From: Metarhizobium sp964253915
Lineage (GTDB): Bacteria > Pseudomonadota > Alphaproteobacteria > Rhizobiales > Rhizobiaceae
NCBI RefSeq assembly: GCF_964253915.1
Contig: NZ_CAXUSG020000009.1
Coordinates: forward strand, 1 to 64,000
DNA length: 64,000 nt
Reading direction: 5' to 3'
The notes below the pieces were generated by a model. It did not search any database. It saw nothing but the letters and a program-made list of their open reading frames with translations, and was not told the DNA's origin. A program made the translations under genes and the position numbers. This document shows, piece by piece, positions 53,685 through 62,550 of this stretch. Within the stretch, counting starts at the first letter, position 1, and the number at the start of each line of letters is the position of its first letter.

Positions 53685-54572
53685 CTAGACGGCCATTTCC
53701 GACAGGAGCCAGTTGCGAAACGCCTTGATTTTCGGAACGTTGCGCCGGCTCTCCGGATAGGCAAGCCAATAGTCGCGCCCGTCATTGCAGAGAATGTCGA
53801 AAGGTTGGCAGAGGCGGCCGGCGGCAATGTCCTCCTGGAAATGACCGGGATTGAGGATGGCGACCCCTTGTCCGGCCATGGCGATGCCGGCATCGAGAAG
53901 TTGGGTGCCGAATTCATTGCGGGGAAAACGGCCGAGATCGGGATTCTCGACACCTGTGGCGGCGAACCATTGTTGCCACCACGGATCGCCGGCACTGATG
54001 ATCGACAGTTTTAACAGATCCTCGGGTTTTTCGAGGCCGCCGGAGGCTTCCAGCAGCTTCGGACTGAGCATCGGCGTGAAGTCGAGCTGCATGATGCGGT
54101 GTGCAGAAAGCCCCGGCCAGTCGCCGTGCCCCCAACGGATGGCGACGTCGGCGACTTCGCGGGTGAAATCCACCATCGATGCCGAACTGATCAGCCGCAC
54201 GGCGATGGTGGGATGGCGAAGCTGGAAGGCGCCGAGATGGCGGGAAAACCATTGCTGCGCGAAGGTCGCCGTCGAGTGGATCGCCAGCATGTCGCCGGAC
54301 GCTTCCATGACGGCGCTCAACGCGTCCTGCAGCTGGCCGAAGGCCTCGCTGACCCTCGGCGCCAGCCGTTCGCCGATGTCCGTCAGCGTCACCTGGCGCG
54401 GGCGGCGCAGGAAAAGCGGCTCTCCGATATGATCTTCCAGCAGCTTGATCTGGTAGCTGACGGCCGTCTGGGTCAGGCCCAGTTCCTCACCCGCCTTGGT
54501 GAAACTGCCGTAGCGCGCTGCGGCTTCGAAGACGCGGATCGCATTCAGGGGAAGCTGCCTGGACATTTTCAT
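53685..54572 (-). CDS. LysR-type regulator, GcvA-like
   Basis: About 295 aa. The N-terminal PLNAIRVFEAAARYGSFTKA and TQTAVSYQIKLLEDHIG are typical of the GcvA branch. The effector domain follows. The start is ATG 54572; ATG 54593 lacks a Shine-Dalgarno. It is divergent from a 61-codon gene and near the xdh operon's 3' end, so purine control is possible but not shown. Confidence 0.87.
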   Translation of the reverse strand: MKMSRQLPLNAIRVFEAAARYGSFTKAGEELGLTQTAVSYQIKLLEDHIGEPLFLRRPRQVTLTDIGERLAPRVSEAFGQLQDALSAVMEASGDMLAIHSTATFAQQWFSRHLGAFQLRHPTIAVRLISSASMVDFTREVADVAIRWGHGDWPGLSAHRIMQLDFTPMLSPKLLEASGGLEKPEDLLKLSIISAGDPWWQQWFAATGVENPDLGRFPRNEFGTQLLDAGIAMAGQGVAILNPGHFQEDIAAGRLCQPFDILCNDGRDYWLAYPESRRNVPKIKAFRNWLLSEMAV

Positions 54573-54689
54573 GGATGAGTTCTCTTGATCCATACAGGCG
54601 GTTATTCGATTGGATAACCGCTGATTTTGAAGGCATTTTAGACCCAGATACACAAGATGAAAACGGGTCTTTCCCGTGGGAGGCCAAAA

Positions 54690-54874
54690 TGTCTTCATGG
54701 AAAAAATCAGGCGCCGGCTGGCGCTTTCGGCTGTTCAAGCGCCTGGCGCGCCGTCTTGTCGGATCGAGCGAAAGCATCGATGTCGAGATGATGCCGGACG
54801 CCTGGAAACGGGACGTCGGGCTGCTCGACGGGCGTGAACCGCGGTCCTGCCCGAAAAGCGGATTCTGGAGTTGA
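54690..54874 (+). CDS. Small basic hypothetical protein
   Basis: 61 aa, starting MSSWKKSGAGWRF and very basic in its first half (RLFKRLARRLVG), then acidic (SIDVEMMPDAW) and neutral. The ATG 54690 has a textbook GGGAGG 6 nt upstream, which argues for a real gene. It is divergent from the GcvA-like gene and convergent with xdhC. No family recognised. It could bind nucleic acid or a membrane. Confidence 0.6.
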
Positions 54875-54905
54875 TGAACGGCGAACGGATGCCGTTCCGT
54901 TACCT

Positions 54906-55721
54906 CTATCGAACCGCTGTTCGAAACATATGCAGGGCGACCAGCAACTCCGCTGCGACCAGGGCGGCAATCACCGCCGGTCGCTTGTCCTTGACCGCGT
55001 TTCCGCCAATCGGCAGCACCAGGCGGTCGAGCCAGGATTTTTCTCCGCCCTCGCGGTTCAGCCAATGCGCGAAGGTGGCGCGTTTGGTCGCCGAGCCGAT
55101 CATGCCGATATAGGCCAGATCGCGCCGTGCCAGGGCCTCGCGCGCGATCAGGAAATCCAGCGCGTGGTCGTGGGTGACGATCAGCACCGCGCTTCCTTCG
55201 GGCAGATCGGCAATCGTTGCCTCGGGCATGGCGACGTGGCGCAGCTCGACGCCGGCCGGCAGGCCGGCAAGTTCTTCCAGCCGGGTTTCCAGAACGGTGA
55301 CGGATAGCGGCAATGGATCGAGGGCTGCGGCGATCGCCTTGCCGACATGGCCGGCACCGAAGAGATAGACCGTCGGCCACGCCTCTTCCTCGGTTCTGAG
55401 CCGCCTGTCGATCTCGGTTGCAACACTTGCGTCCACCGGCCGGAAGCGCAGCAGCGTGCGGCCGCCGCAGCATTGGCCGATTTCGGGACCCAGGGGGACA
55501 TCGAGCGTGGCTTCCCGGAATTCACCGGCAAGCATGGCGCGGGCGTGCTCGATGGCGATGAATTCGAACTGGCCGCCGCCGATCGTGCCCCACAGCGCAT
55601 TTGCCGAAACCAGCATGAACGTACCGGCTTCCCGCGGCGTCGAGCCCTTCGTTTCGGCAAGATCGACGAGCATGCTCACAGGGTGGCGAGCGAGAAAGCC
55701 GCCGGGCGTCAGGCCGGTCAT
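54906..55721 (-). CDS. xdhC: Xanthine dehydrogenase accessory protein
   Basis: 271 aa from ATG 55721. It has VDLAETKGSTPREAG, the XdhC signature, VYLFGAGHVGKAIAAAL (a Rossmann-like nucleotide fold) and AYIGMIGSATKRATFAHWL at the end. XdhC binds and sulfurates the molybdenum cofactor for XdhB. It is the last gene of the xdhABC set, 154 bp after xdhB, with a repeat in the gap. Confidence 0.93.
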   Translation of the reverse strand: MTGLTPGGFLARHPVSMLVDLAETKGSTPREAGTFMLVSANALWGTIGGGQFEFIAIEHARAMLAGEFREATLDVPLGPEIGQCCGGRTLLRFRPVDASVATEIDRRLRTEEEAWPTVYLFGAGHVGKAIAAALDPLPLSVTVLETRLEELAGLPAGVELRHVAMPEATIADLPEGSAVLIVTHDHALDFLIAREALARRDLAYIGMIGSATKRATFAHWLNREGGEKSWLDRLVLPIGGNAVKDKRPAVIAALVAAELLVALHMFRTAVR

Positions 55722-55776
55722 GGGTGGCGACCGGAAATGCTCCTGCCGGAGGCGTTGTCGGATAAGGATGGCGTGT

Positions 55777-55810
55777 CCCCTTCTCCCCGCCGGGTAAAAG
55801 GGGGAGGAAA
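55777..55810. repeat. GC-rich palindromic element between xdhB and xdhC
   Basis: CCCCTTCTCCCCGCCGGG then TAAAAGGGGGAGGAAA: an imperfect dyad with TTCTCCCC/GGGGGAGGAA arms. It belongs to the same type as the elements at 33516 and 58246. Confidence 0.6.
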
Positions 55811-55875
55811 GTGCCTTCCCACGCGACATGCAGCGTCTCCGCAAGGCAACGGGGCTGTCCGGCCCCGGCTCGCCG

Positions 55876-58215
55876 TCATGCCAGTCCTTTCAGCCGCTCC
55901 ACCGCCATCAGCACCCGTTCCGGCGTCGCCGGCGCATCGAGCCTTGGGCAGAAGCGGTAGTCCGCGACGCTGGCGACGGCCATGGAGAGCGCTTCCAGCA
56001 CCGAGATGGCCAGCATGAACGGCGGCTCGCCGACCGCCTTGGAGCGGCCGATGGTTGCCTCGGCATTCTCCGACCATTCCGCCAGCCTGACGTTGAAGAT
56101 CTTCGGGCGGTCGGAGGCGAGCGGGATCTTGTAGGTGGACGGGGCGTGGGTGCGCAGCCGGCCCTTGTCGTCCCACCAGAGCTCTTCCGTCGTCAGCCAG
56201 CCCATGCCCTGCACGAAGGCGCCTTCGACCTGGCCGATGTCGATGGCCGGGTTGAGCGATTTGCCGACGTCGTGGAGGATGTCTGTGCGGTCGATCAGAT
56301 ATTCGCCGGTCAGCGTGTCGATGGTGACTTCCGAGCAACTGGCGCCATAGGAGAAATAGTAGAAGGGATGGCCGCGGCCAGCCTTGCGGTCCCAATGGAT
56401 CTTCGGCGTCTTGTAGAAGCCGGCGGCCGAAAGCTGGACGCGGTCGAAATAGGCGCGCGATACCAGCGTGTCGAACGGCACGATTTCACTGCCGGCGCGC
56501 ACGCGGTTCGGCAGGAACTCCACCTCTTCCTTCGGCACGTTGTAACTACGGGCGGCAAAATCGACCAGCCGCTCCTTGATCTGCCGGGCGGCGTCGTAGG
56601 CGGCCATGCCGTTGAGGTCCGAGCCGGAGGATGCGGCGGTGGCCGAGGTGTTCGGCACCTTCGCCGTCGTCGTCGCGGTGATCTTCACCCGCTCGATATC
56701 CACCTGGAAGCAGTCGGCGACGACCTGGGCGACCTTGGTGTTGAGGCCCTGGCCCATCTCTGTGCCGCCGTGGTTCAGGTGGATCGAGCCGTCGTTATAG
56801 ACGTGCACCAGCGCTCCGGCCTGGTTGAAGGCGGTCAGCGTGAAGGAAATGCCGAATTTCACCGGCGTCAGCGCGATGCCCTTGCGCAGGAAACGGCTGG
56901 TCTTGTTGAATTCGATGATGGCTTGCCGCCGCGCCTGGTAATCGCTGGACTGCTCAAGTTCGCCGACGACACGGCCGATGATGTTGTCCTGCACCTGCTG
57001 GTGATAGGGGGTCAGGTCGCGGCCGGAGCCGGGCTGGCCGTAAAAATTCAGCTTGCGGATCTCCAGAGGATCGCGACCGACGGCGTAGGCGATCTCTTCG
57101 ATGATGCGTTCGCCGCCGAGCATGCCCTGCGGCCCGCCAAAACCGCGGAAGGCGGTGTTGGAGACGGTATGCGTCTTCAACGGCTTCGATGTCAGCCGCA
57201 CATGCGGATAGAAATAGGAACTGTCGGCATGGAACAGGGCGCGGTCGGTGACCGGGCCGGACAGGTCGGAGGAATAACCGCAGCGCGCCGCAAAAGTGGC
57301 ATCGACCGCATGGATGCGGCCGCGCTCGTCGTAGGCGACGTCGTAATCGACGAGGAAGTCGTGCCGCTTGCCGGTCATGACCATGTCTTCGTCGCGGTCG
57401 GGGCGGAATTTCACCGCCCGCTTCAACTTCTTGGCGGCGAGGGCGGCAAGGGCTGCAAACTGGTTGCCCTGGGTTTCCTTGCCGCCGAAGCCGCCGCCCA
57501 TGCGCCGTGTCTGTACCGTCACCGCGTTGGCGGGAATGCCGAGCACATGGCCGACCATATGCTGCACTTCGCTCGGATGCTGGGTGGAGGACCAGACGGT
57601 GACCTCGTCGTCCTCACCCGGAATGGCCATGGCGATGTGGCCTTCGAGATAAAAATGCTCCTGCCCGCCAATGCGCATCTGCCCTTTGAGGCGATAGGGC
57701 GGCTTGGTGATCTCCGTCTGCGGATCGCCGCGCAGCAGCGTCATCGGTTCGGTGACCAGCGGCGCCTCGTTGGCGAGCGCGCCGTCGATATCGCTCCAAT
57801 GGGGCAGGGGCTTGTATTCGATCTTCGCCAGCCGCGCGGCGCGGCGGGCGGCATCGCGGGTTTCGGCGATGACGGCAAAGATCGGCTGGCCGTGGAACTG
57901 CACGTCGGTGACGGCGAGCAGCGGTTCGTCGTGGCGGCCGCTGGGGGACACGTCGTTGACGCCGGGAACGTCCTTGCCGGTGATCACCCAGACCACGCCG
58001 GGCGCCGTCCTCACGGCATCGAGATCCATCGACAGGATTGCGCCGTGCGCGCATGTGGACAGGCCGAGCGCGCCGTGCAGCGTGCCGGCCGTTTCCGGAA
58101 TGTCGTCGATATATTCCGCGGCACCGGTGACGTGCTTGTGCGCGGAATCATGTTTCAGCGACACATGCATGCGGCCGTTGATGTCGGTCTTCTTTTCGAA
58201 GGTCGAGGTGTCCAT
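55876..58215 (-). CDS. xdhB: Xanthine dehydrogenase, molybdopterin-binding subunit
   Basis: 779 aa, the usual length. Start GRMHVSLKHDSAHKHVTGAA, molybdopterin-contacting GGGFGGKETQ, SLTAFN-like middle, HLNHGGTEMGQGLNTKV and the conserved PFMLAISVLEALSMAV (late) with a catalytic Glu expected after it (VGEPPF region). Together with XdhA it oxidises hypoxanthine and xanthine to urate. xdhA lies upstream behind a repeat-filled gap of 232 bp. Confidence 0.95.
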   Translation of the reverse strand: MDTSTFEKKTDINGRMHVSLKHDSAHKHVTGAAEYIDDIPETAGTLHGALGLSTCAHGAILSMDLDAVRTAPGVVWVITGKDVPGVNDVSPSGRHDEPLLAVTDVQFHGQPIFAVIAETRDAARRAARLAKIEYKPLPHWSDIDGALANEAPLVTEPMTLLRGDPQTEITKPPYRLKGQMRIGGQEHFYLEGHIAMAIPGEDDEVTVWSSTQHPSEVQHMVGHVLGIPANAVTVQTRRMGGGFGGKETQGNQFAALAALAAKKLKRAVKFRPDRDEDMVMTGKRHDFLVDYDVAYDERGRIHAVDATFAARCGYSSDLSGPVTDRALFHADSSYFYPHVRLTSKPLKTHTVSNTAFRGFGGPQGMLGGERIIEEIAYAVGRDPLEIRKLNFYGQPGSGRDLTPYHQQVQDNIIGRVVGELEQSSDYQARRQAIIEFNKTSRFLRKGIALTPVKFGISFTLTAFNQAGALVHVYNDGSIHLNHGGTEMGQGLNTKVAQVVADCFQVDIERVKITATTTAKVPNTSATAASSGSDLNGMAAYDAARQIKERLVDFAARSYNVPKEEVEFLPNRVRAGSEIVPFDTLVSRAYFDRVQLSAAGFYKTPKIHWDRKAGRGHPFYYFSYGASCSEVTIDTLTGEYLIDRTDILHDVGKSLNPAIDIGQVEGAFVQGMGWLTTEELWWDDKGRLRTHAPSTYKIPLASDRPKIFNVRLAEWSENAEATIGRSKAVGEPPFMLAISVLEALSMAVASVADYRFCPRLDAPATPERVLMAVERLKGLA

Positions 58216-58245
58216 TATCGTTCTCCCTCGTGATGTGGCGTGTTC

Positions 58246-58425
58246 CCCTTTTCTCCTCGGGGAGAAGGTGGTGCGAAGCGCCGGAGGAGGGGGCCGGCTT
58301 GCTCCGAGTTTGCGGCGAAGACCCCCTCATCGCCTCGCATCCGCTCGGCACTTCTCCCCGCTGGAGAGAAGTGGGAGCTTGCCGCCAGCGCTTGCGAGGG
58401 GCGCAGGCGGATGAGGGGCATTGTC
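58246..58425. repeat. Repeat-rich gap between xdhA and xdhB
   Basis: Two dyads: TTCTCC/GGAGAA (58251-58266) and CACTTCTC/GAGAAGTG (58349-58373), plus GC-rich flanks, of the kind seen in rhizobial mosaic repeats. They break the xdhAB operon with about 230 bp, though both genes stay co-directional. No gene is present. Confidence 0.6.
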
Positions 58426-58447
58426 GAGCGCTGAGAAAAAGCCACCA

Positions 58448-59914
58448 TCACGCCACCTCCTCGAAACGCTTCAATTCCTGCGGGGCGCCCGAGGTTTCCA
58501 GGAAGAACCGCAACAACAGGTTCTTGGCGGTCAACTGCCGGTATTCCGCGCTGGCGCGCCAGTCGGTCAGCGGCTTGAAGTCGCGGTCGTATTCACCTTG
58601 CGCGGCGATGACCGTCTCTTCCGTCCACACCTTGCCGCGCAGTGCCGCCTCGACGGAGAGCGCCCGCTTCGGCGTCGCCGCCATGCCGCCGTAGGCGATG
58701 CGGACGGTGCGGACGGTGCCGTCCTCGCCGAGTGTCAGGTTGAAGGCGCCGCAGACGGCGGTGATATCCTCATCGCGGCGCTTGGTGATCTTGTAGACGG
58801 CAAGCCGCGTTCCCTCTTCCGGCAGCGGTACGAAGATGCTTTCGACGAATTCGTCCGGCCGGCGGTCCTGCTTGCCATAGGCGATGAAGAAGATGTCGAG
58901 CGGCACCATGCGCGAACCGCCGCGCGAGCGCAGGTTGACGCTGGCGCCGAGCGCGATCAGCGGCGGCGGCGTGTCGCCGATCGGCGAGCCGTTGGCGATG
59001 TTGCCGCCGATGGTGCCCATGTTGCGCACCTGCTCGCCGCCGATGCGGTTCACAAGCCCGGCAAAGGCGGGAACGGTTTCCGCCAGCACGGCCATCGCCT
59101 GCGAATAGGTGACGCCGGCGCCGATGGTCAGGCCGCGCTCGCCACGCTGGATGGTCTGCAGTTCGTTGATGCCGTTGATGAAGACGACCGGGTTCAGCGG
59201 CCGCATCTGCTTCGTCACCCACAGGCCGACATCGGTGGAGCCGGCGACGAGGGTGGCTGTCGGTTCTTCCGCCAGAATCCCAGCCAGAGCAGAGGCTGAG
59301 CCGGGAATGATCAGCCGTTCGCCGTTGTCCTCGATGGTGATCGTTTCGCCGGTTTGCAGTGCCCAGAGGCGGGCCATGATCTCGGTGCGGTTGCGCTCCA
59401 GCGGATCGAAGATGGCGCTGGGGCGGGCAGCACTCACCTGCTCGGCGGCGCGCACAATCGGCTCGTAGCCGGTGCATCGACAGAGATTGCCCTGCAGCGC
59501 CTTCTCGATGGTGTTGCGGTCGGGTTTTTCCGTGGACAGCCACAGGCCGTAGAGAGACATGACGAAACCCGGCGTGCAGAAGCCGCATTGCGAGCCGTGA
59601 CAGTCGACCATCGCCTGCTGGATCGGGTGCAGCATGCCGTCGGGACCGGCCAGATGCTCGACGGTGACCACATGCGTGCCGTGCAGCGAACCGACGAAAC
59701 GGATGCAGGCATTGACGCTTTCATACTGCAGCATGCCGTCGAGCAGGCGCCCGACGAGCACCGTGCAGGCGCCGCAATCGCCTTCCGCACATCCTTCTTT
59801 CGTGCCGGTCAGCCGCCGCTTCAGGCGAAGATAGTCGAGAAGCGTCTCGGTCGGCCGGACTGAGGTCAGCGACACGTCTTCGCCATTGAGGATGAAGCGA
59901 ATGCTCTCTGTCAT
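58448..59914 (-). CDS. xdhA: Xanthine dehydrogenase small subunit (FeS/FAD)
   Basis: 488 aa. N-terminal 2Fe-2S ligands: KEGCAEGDCGACTVLVG and HGSQCGFCTPGFVMS, then a second cluster site GNLCRCTGYEPI. The C-terminal half is the FAD-binding domain (PTATLVAGSTDVGLWVTK, VRNMGTIGGNIANGSPIGD). It passes electrons from XdhB to NAD. It is 33 nt downstream of bdhA on the same strand. Confidence 0.95.
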   Translation of the reverse strand: MTESIRFILNGEDVSLTSVRPTETLLDYLRLKRRLTGTKEGCAEGDCGACTVLVGRLLDGMLQYESVNACIRFVGSLHGTHVVTVEHLAGPDGMLHPIQQAMVDCHGSQCGFCTPGFVMSLYGLWLSTEKPDRNTIEKALQGNLCRCTGYEPIVRAAEQVSAARPSAIFDPLERNRTEIMARLWALQTGETITIEDNGERLIIPGSASALAGILAEEPTATLVAGSTDVGLWVTKQMRPLNPVVFINGINELQTIQRGERGLTIGAGVTYSQAMAVLAETVPAFAGLVNRIGGEQVRNMGTIGGNIANGSPIGDTPPPLIALGASVNLRSRGGSRMVPLDIFFIAYGKQDRRPDEFVESIFVPLPEEGTRLAVYKITKRRDEDITAVCGAFNLTLGEDGTVRTVRIAYGGMAATPKRALSVEAALRGKVWTEETVIAAQGEYDRDFKPLTDWRASAEYRQLTAKNLLLRFFLETSGAPQELKRFEEVA

Positions 59915-59947
59915 GAAGTTCCCATTATCCTTTTGTTTTTTATCAGC

Positions 59948-60724
59948 TTATTGCGCCGTCCAGCCCCCGTCAATGGAGATGTGGGTGCCGGTGATTTGCT
60001 TGGCGGCGTCGCTGGCCAGGAAAAACGCGGTCGAGGCGACGTCCTCGACGGCGACGAATTCCTTGGTCGGCTGGAATTTCAGCATGACGTCGGACTTCAC
60101 CTGCGCCTCGCTGATGCCGCGGGCGCGCGCCGTGTCGGGGATCTGCTTTTCTACAAGCGGCGTCAGCACATAGCCGGGGCATATGGCGTTCACTGTAATC
60201 CCGAATTCCGCCAGTTCCAAGGCCGCGGTCTTGGTCAGCCCCATGATGCCATGCTTAGCGGCGACATAGGCCGCCTTGAACGGCGAGGCGACGAGGCCGT
60301 GGGCGGAAGCGATGTTGATGATGCGGCCATGTTTCTTCTCCTTCATCAGCGGGATCGCCGCCCGCATGGTGTGGAAGGAGGAGGAGAGGTTGATGGCGAT
60401 GATCTGGTCCCACTTCTCGATGGGGAAATCCTCGATCTTTTCCACATGCTGGATGCCGGCATTGTTGACCAGCACGTCGACGCCGCCGAAAGTCTTGTGG
60501 GCGGTGGCGATCAGGTCGGCAATCTCGGCCGGCTTGGTCATGTCGGCCGGATGATAGATGACCTTGTTCTGCCCAAGGCCCTGCACCTTGCGGACAACGG
60601 CGTCGATTTCATCGGCCGAGCCGAAACCGTTGAGCACGACGTTGGCGCCGTCGGCGGCGAAGGCGGAGGCGATGGCAAGGCCGATGCCGCTGGTGGATCC
60701 GGTTACGACGACCGTTTTCGTCAT
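59948..60724 (-). CDS. bdhA: 3-Hydroxybutyrate dehydrogenase
   Basis: 258 aa, the typical length. Short-chain dehydrogenase: TGSTSGIGLAIA at the start (NAD-binding), NNAGIQHVEKIEDF, catalytic Ser and YVAAKHGIMG (Tyr, Lys) and the C-terminal GGWTAQ. It oxidises (R)-3-hydroxybutyrate to acetoacetate. The ATG 60724 has GGAG 7 nt upstream; ATG 60736 is less likely. It may be transcribed together with xdhA, 33 nt apart. Confidence 0.93.
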   Translation of the reverse strand: MTKTVVVTGSTSGIGLAIASAFAADGANVVLNGFGSADEIDAVVRKVQGLGQNKVIYHPADMTKPAEIADLIATAHKTFGGVDVLVNNAGIQHVEKIEDFPIEKWDQIIAINLSSSFHTMRAAIPLMKEKKHGRIINIASAHGLVASPFKAAYVAAKHGIMGLTKTAALELAEFGITVNAICPGYVLTPLVEKQIPDTARARGISEAQVKSDVMLKFQPTKEFVAVEDVASTAFFLASDAAKQITGTHISIDGGWTAQ

Positions 60725-60847
60725 GATATGCTCCATCCCGTGTGAATCAGCGTTCTGTTGCGCTGCAAAAGACAGGGCAGGTTATGCCCAAACCCGGCGG
60801 TCTGGCAATTGCGTATTTGGGGAGGTATGGGCGTCGGGCAGGGCCGG

Positions 60848-60885
60848 TTTCATTTGCGTTTTGTTTTCGTTTGACATTCGTTTTG
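60848..60885. promoter_or_regulatory. Direct repeats of TTTCGTTT-like units upstream of glpK
   Basis: Between 60848 and 60885 the units TTTCATTTG, TTTTCGTTTG and CATTCGTTTTG follow one another closely, about 60-100 bp before the glpK start. Repeated TTTCGTTT-like units are typical binding sites of DeoR-family sugar repressors such as GlpR. The regulator itself is not in the window. Confidence 0.45.
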
Positions 60886-60947
60886 GTGTCGTATTGAGAT
60901 TTCGGCAAGAGGAGATGGCGGAGGCCATCCGCATCGGGAGGAACGGA

Positions 60948-62441
60948 ATGGGCGGGTATGTTCTGGCGATCGACCAGGGAACGACGTCGAGCAGGGCGAT
61001 CATCTTCGACAAGAACATGAAGGTGGCCGGCACCGGCCAGAAGGAGTTCTCGCAGATTTATCCGCGCTCCGGCTGGGTGGAGCACGATCCGGAAGAGATT
61101 TGGGAGAGCGTCGTCACCACCATCAAGCAGGCGATTGCCAAGGCCGGCATCACCGCCGCCGACATCGCCGCCATCGGCATCACCAACCAGCGTGAGACCG
61201 TCGTGGTCTGGGAGCGCGACAGCGGCAAGCCGATCCAGAATGCCATCGTCTGGCAGGATCGCCGCACGGCGAATTATTGCGAGAAGCTGAAGCGGCAGGA
61301 GCTGGAGCGGACCTTCACCCGCAAGACCGGCCTGCTGCTCGACCCGTATTTTTCCGGCACCAAGCTGTCGTGGATGCTGGCCAACGTCAAGGGTGCCAGG
61401 GCACGCGCCGCCAAGGGTGAATTGTGCTTCGGCACCATCGATACCTTCCTGATCTGGCGGCTCACCGGCGGCAAGAGTTTCGTCACCGACGCCACCAACG
61501 CCTCGCGGACGCTGATGTTCAACATCGGCACCAACGAGTGGGACAGGGACCTTCTGGAGATCCTGCGGGTGCCGTCCGCCATGCTGCCGGAGGTCAAGGA
61601 TTGCGCCGCCGATTTCGGCACCACCGATCCGGCCATCTTCGGCGCTGCCGTGCCGATCCTCGGCGTTGCCGGCGACCAGCAGGCGGCGACGATCGGCCAG
61701 GCCTGCTTCGAGCCGGGCATGCTGAAATCCACCTATGGTACCGGCTGCTTCGCGCTGCTCAACACCGGCACCGACATGGTGCGTTCCAAGAACCGGCTCC
61801 TGACGACCATCGCCTACCGGCTGGACGGCGAGACGACCTATGCGCTTGAAGGCTCGATCTTCATCGCTGGCGCGGCGGTGCAGTGGCTGCGCGACGGGTT
61901 GAAGATCATCAAGAACGCCGCCGATACCGGCGATCTGGCCGACAAGGCCGATCCGATGCAATCGGTCTATCTCGTGCCGGCCTTCACCGGGCTGGGCGCA
62001 CCTCACTGGGACCCCGAGGCCCGCGGCGCGATCTTCGGCATGACGCGCAACACCGGCCCGGCGGAGTTTGCCCGCGCGGCGCTGGAGGCAGTCTGCTACC
62101 AGACCCGCGACCTGCTGGACGCCATGCACAAGGACTGGAAGAGCGACGGCGAGGATACGGTGCTGCGCGTCGATGGCGGCATGGTCGCCTCCGACTGGAC
62201 GATGCAGCGGCTCGCCGATCTGCTCGACGCGCCCGTCGACCGCCCGACGATCCTTGAAACGACGGCGCTCGGTGCTGCCTGGCTTGCGGGCAGCCGCGCC
62301 GGTGTCTGGCCCGACAAGGCGGGTTTTGCCGCCGCCTGGGCGAGGGATCGCCGCTTCGAACCGCTGATGGACGAGAAGATGCGCGCCGCCAAGCTCAAGG
62401 GCTGGCGCAACGCCGTGAAACGGACGTTAAGTGACGCCTGA
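60948..62441 (+). CDS. glpK: Glycerol kinase
   Basis: 497 aa. It begins YVLAIDQGTTSSRAIIFD, has RSGWVEHDPEEIW, GVAGDQQAATIGQACFE and LDGETTYALEGSIFIAGAAV, all FGGY-kinase landmarks of GlpK. It phosphorylates glycerol to glycerol-3-phosphate. GGAGG lies 5 nt before ATG 60948. It stands alone here, without glpD or glpF, and carries possible DeoR-type repeats upstream. Confidence 0.95.
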   Translation: MGGYVLAIDQGTTSSRAIIFDKNMKVAGTGQKEFSQIYPRSGWVEHDPEEIWESVVTTIKQAIAKAGITAADIAAIGITNQRETVVVWERDSGKPIQNAIVWQDRRTANYCEKLKRQELERTFTRKTGLLLDPYFSGTKLSWMLANVKGARARAAKGELCFGTIDTFLIWRLTGGKSFVTDATNASRTLMFNIGTNEWDRDLLEILRVPSAMLPEVKDCAADFGTTDPAIFGAAVPILGVAGDQQAATIGQACFEPGMLKSTYGTGCFALLNTGTDMVRSKNRLLTTIAYRLDGETTYALEGSIFIAGAAVQWLRDGLKIIKNAADTGDLADKADPMQSVYLVPAFTGLGAPHWDPEARGAIFGMTRNTGPAEFARAALEAVCYQTRDLLDAMHKDWKSDGEDTVLRVDGGMVASDWTMQRLADLLDAPVDRPTILETTALGAAWLAGSRAGVWPDKAGFAAAWARDRRFEPLMDEKMRAAKLKGWRNAVKRTLSDA

Positions 62442-62550
62442 TTGCCGAGTCTTTTGAATCGCTTCGCCGGGTTTGTGAAACTTCGTGTATCGATTCAACG
62501 TGCTGCCCGGCGGCCATGCGGGTGTCGCGCTTTCATGGCATTCTCGGGGG

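Noticed and set aside
55828..58233. An 801-codon plus-strand frame opposite xdhB
   Set aside because: xdhB on the minus strand has all expected motifs; the plus frame is a codon-bias shadow.
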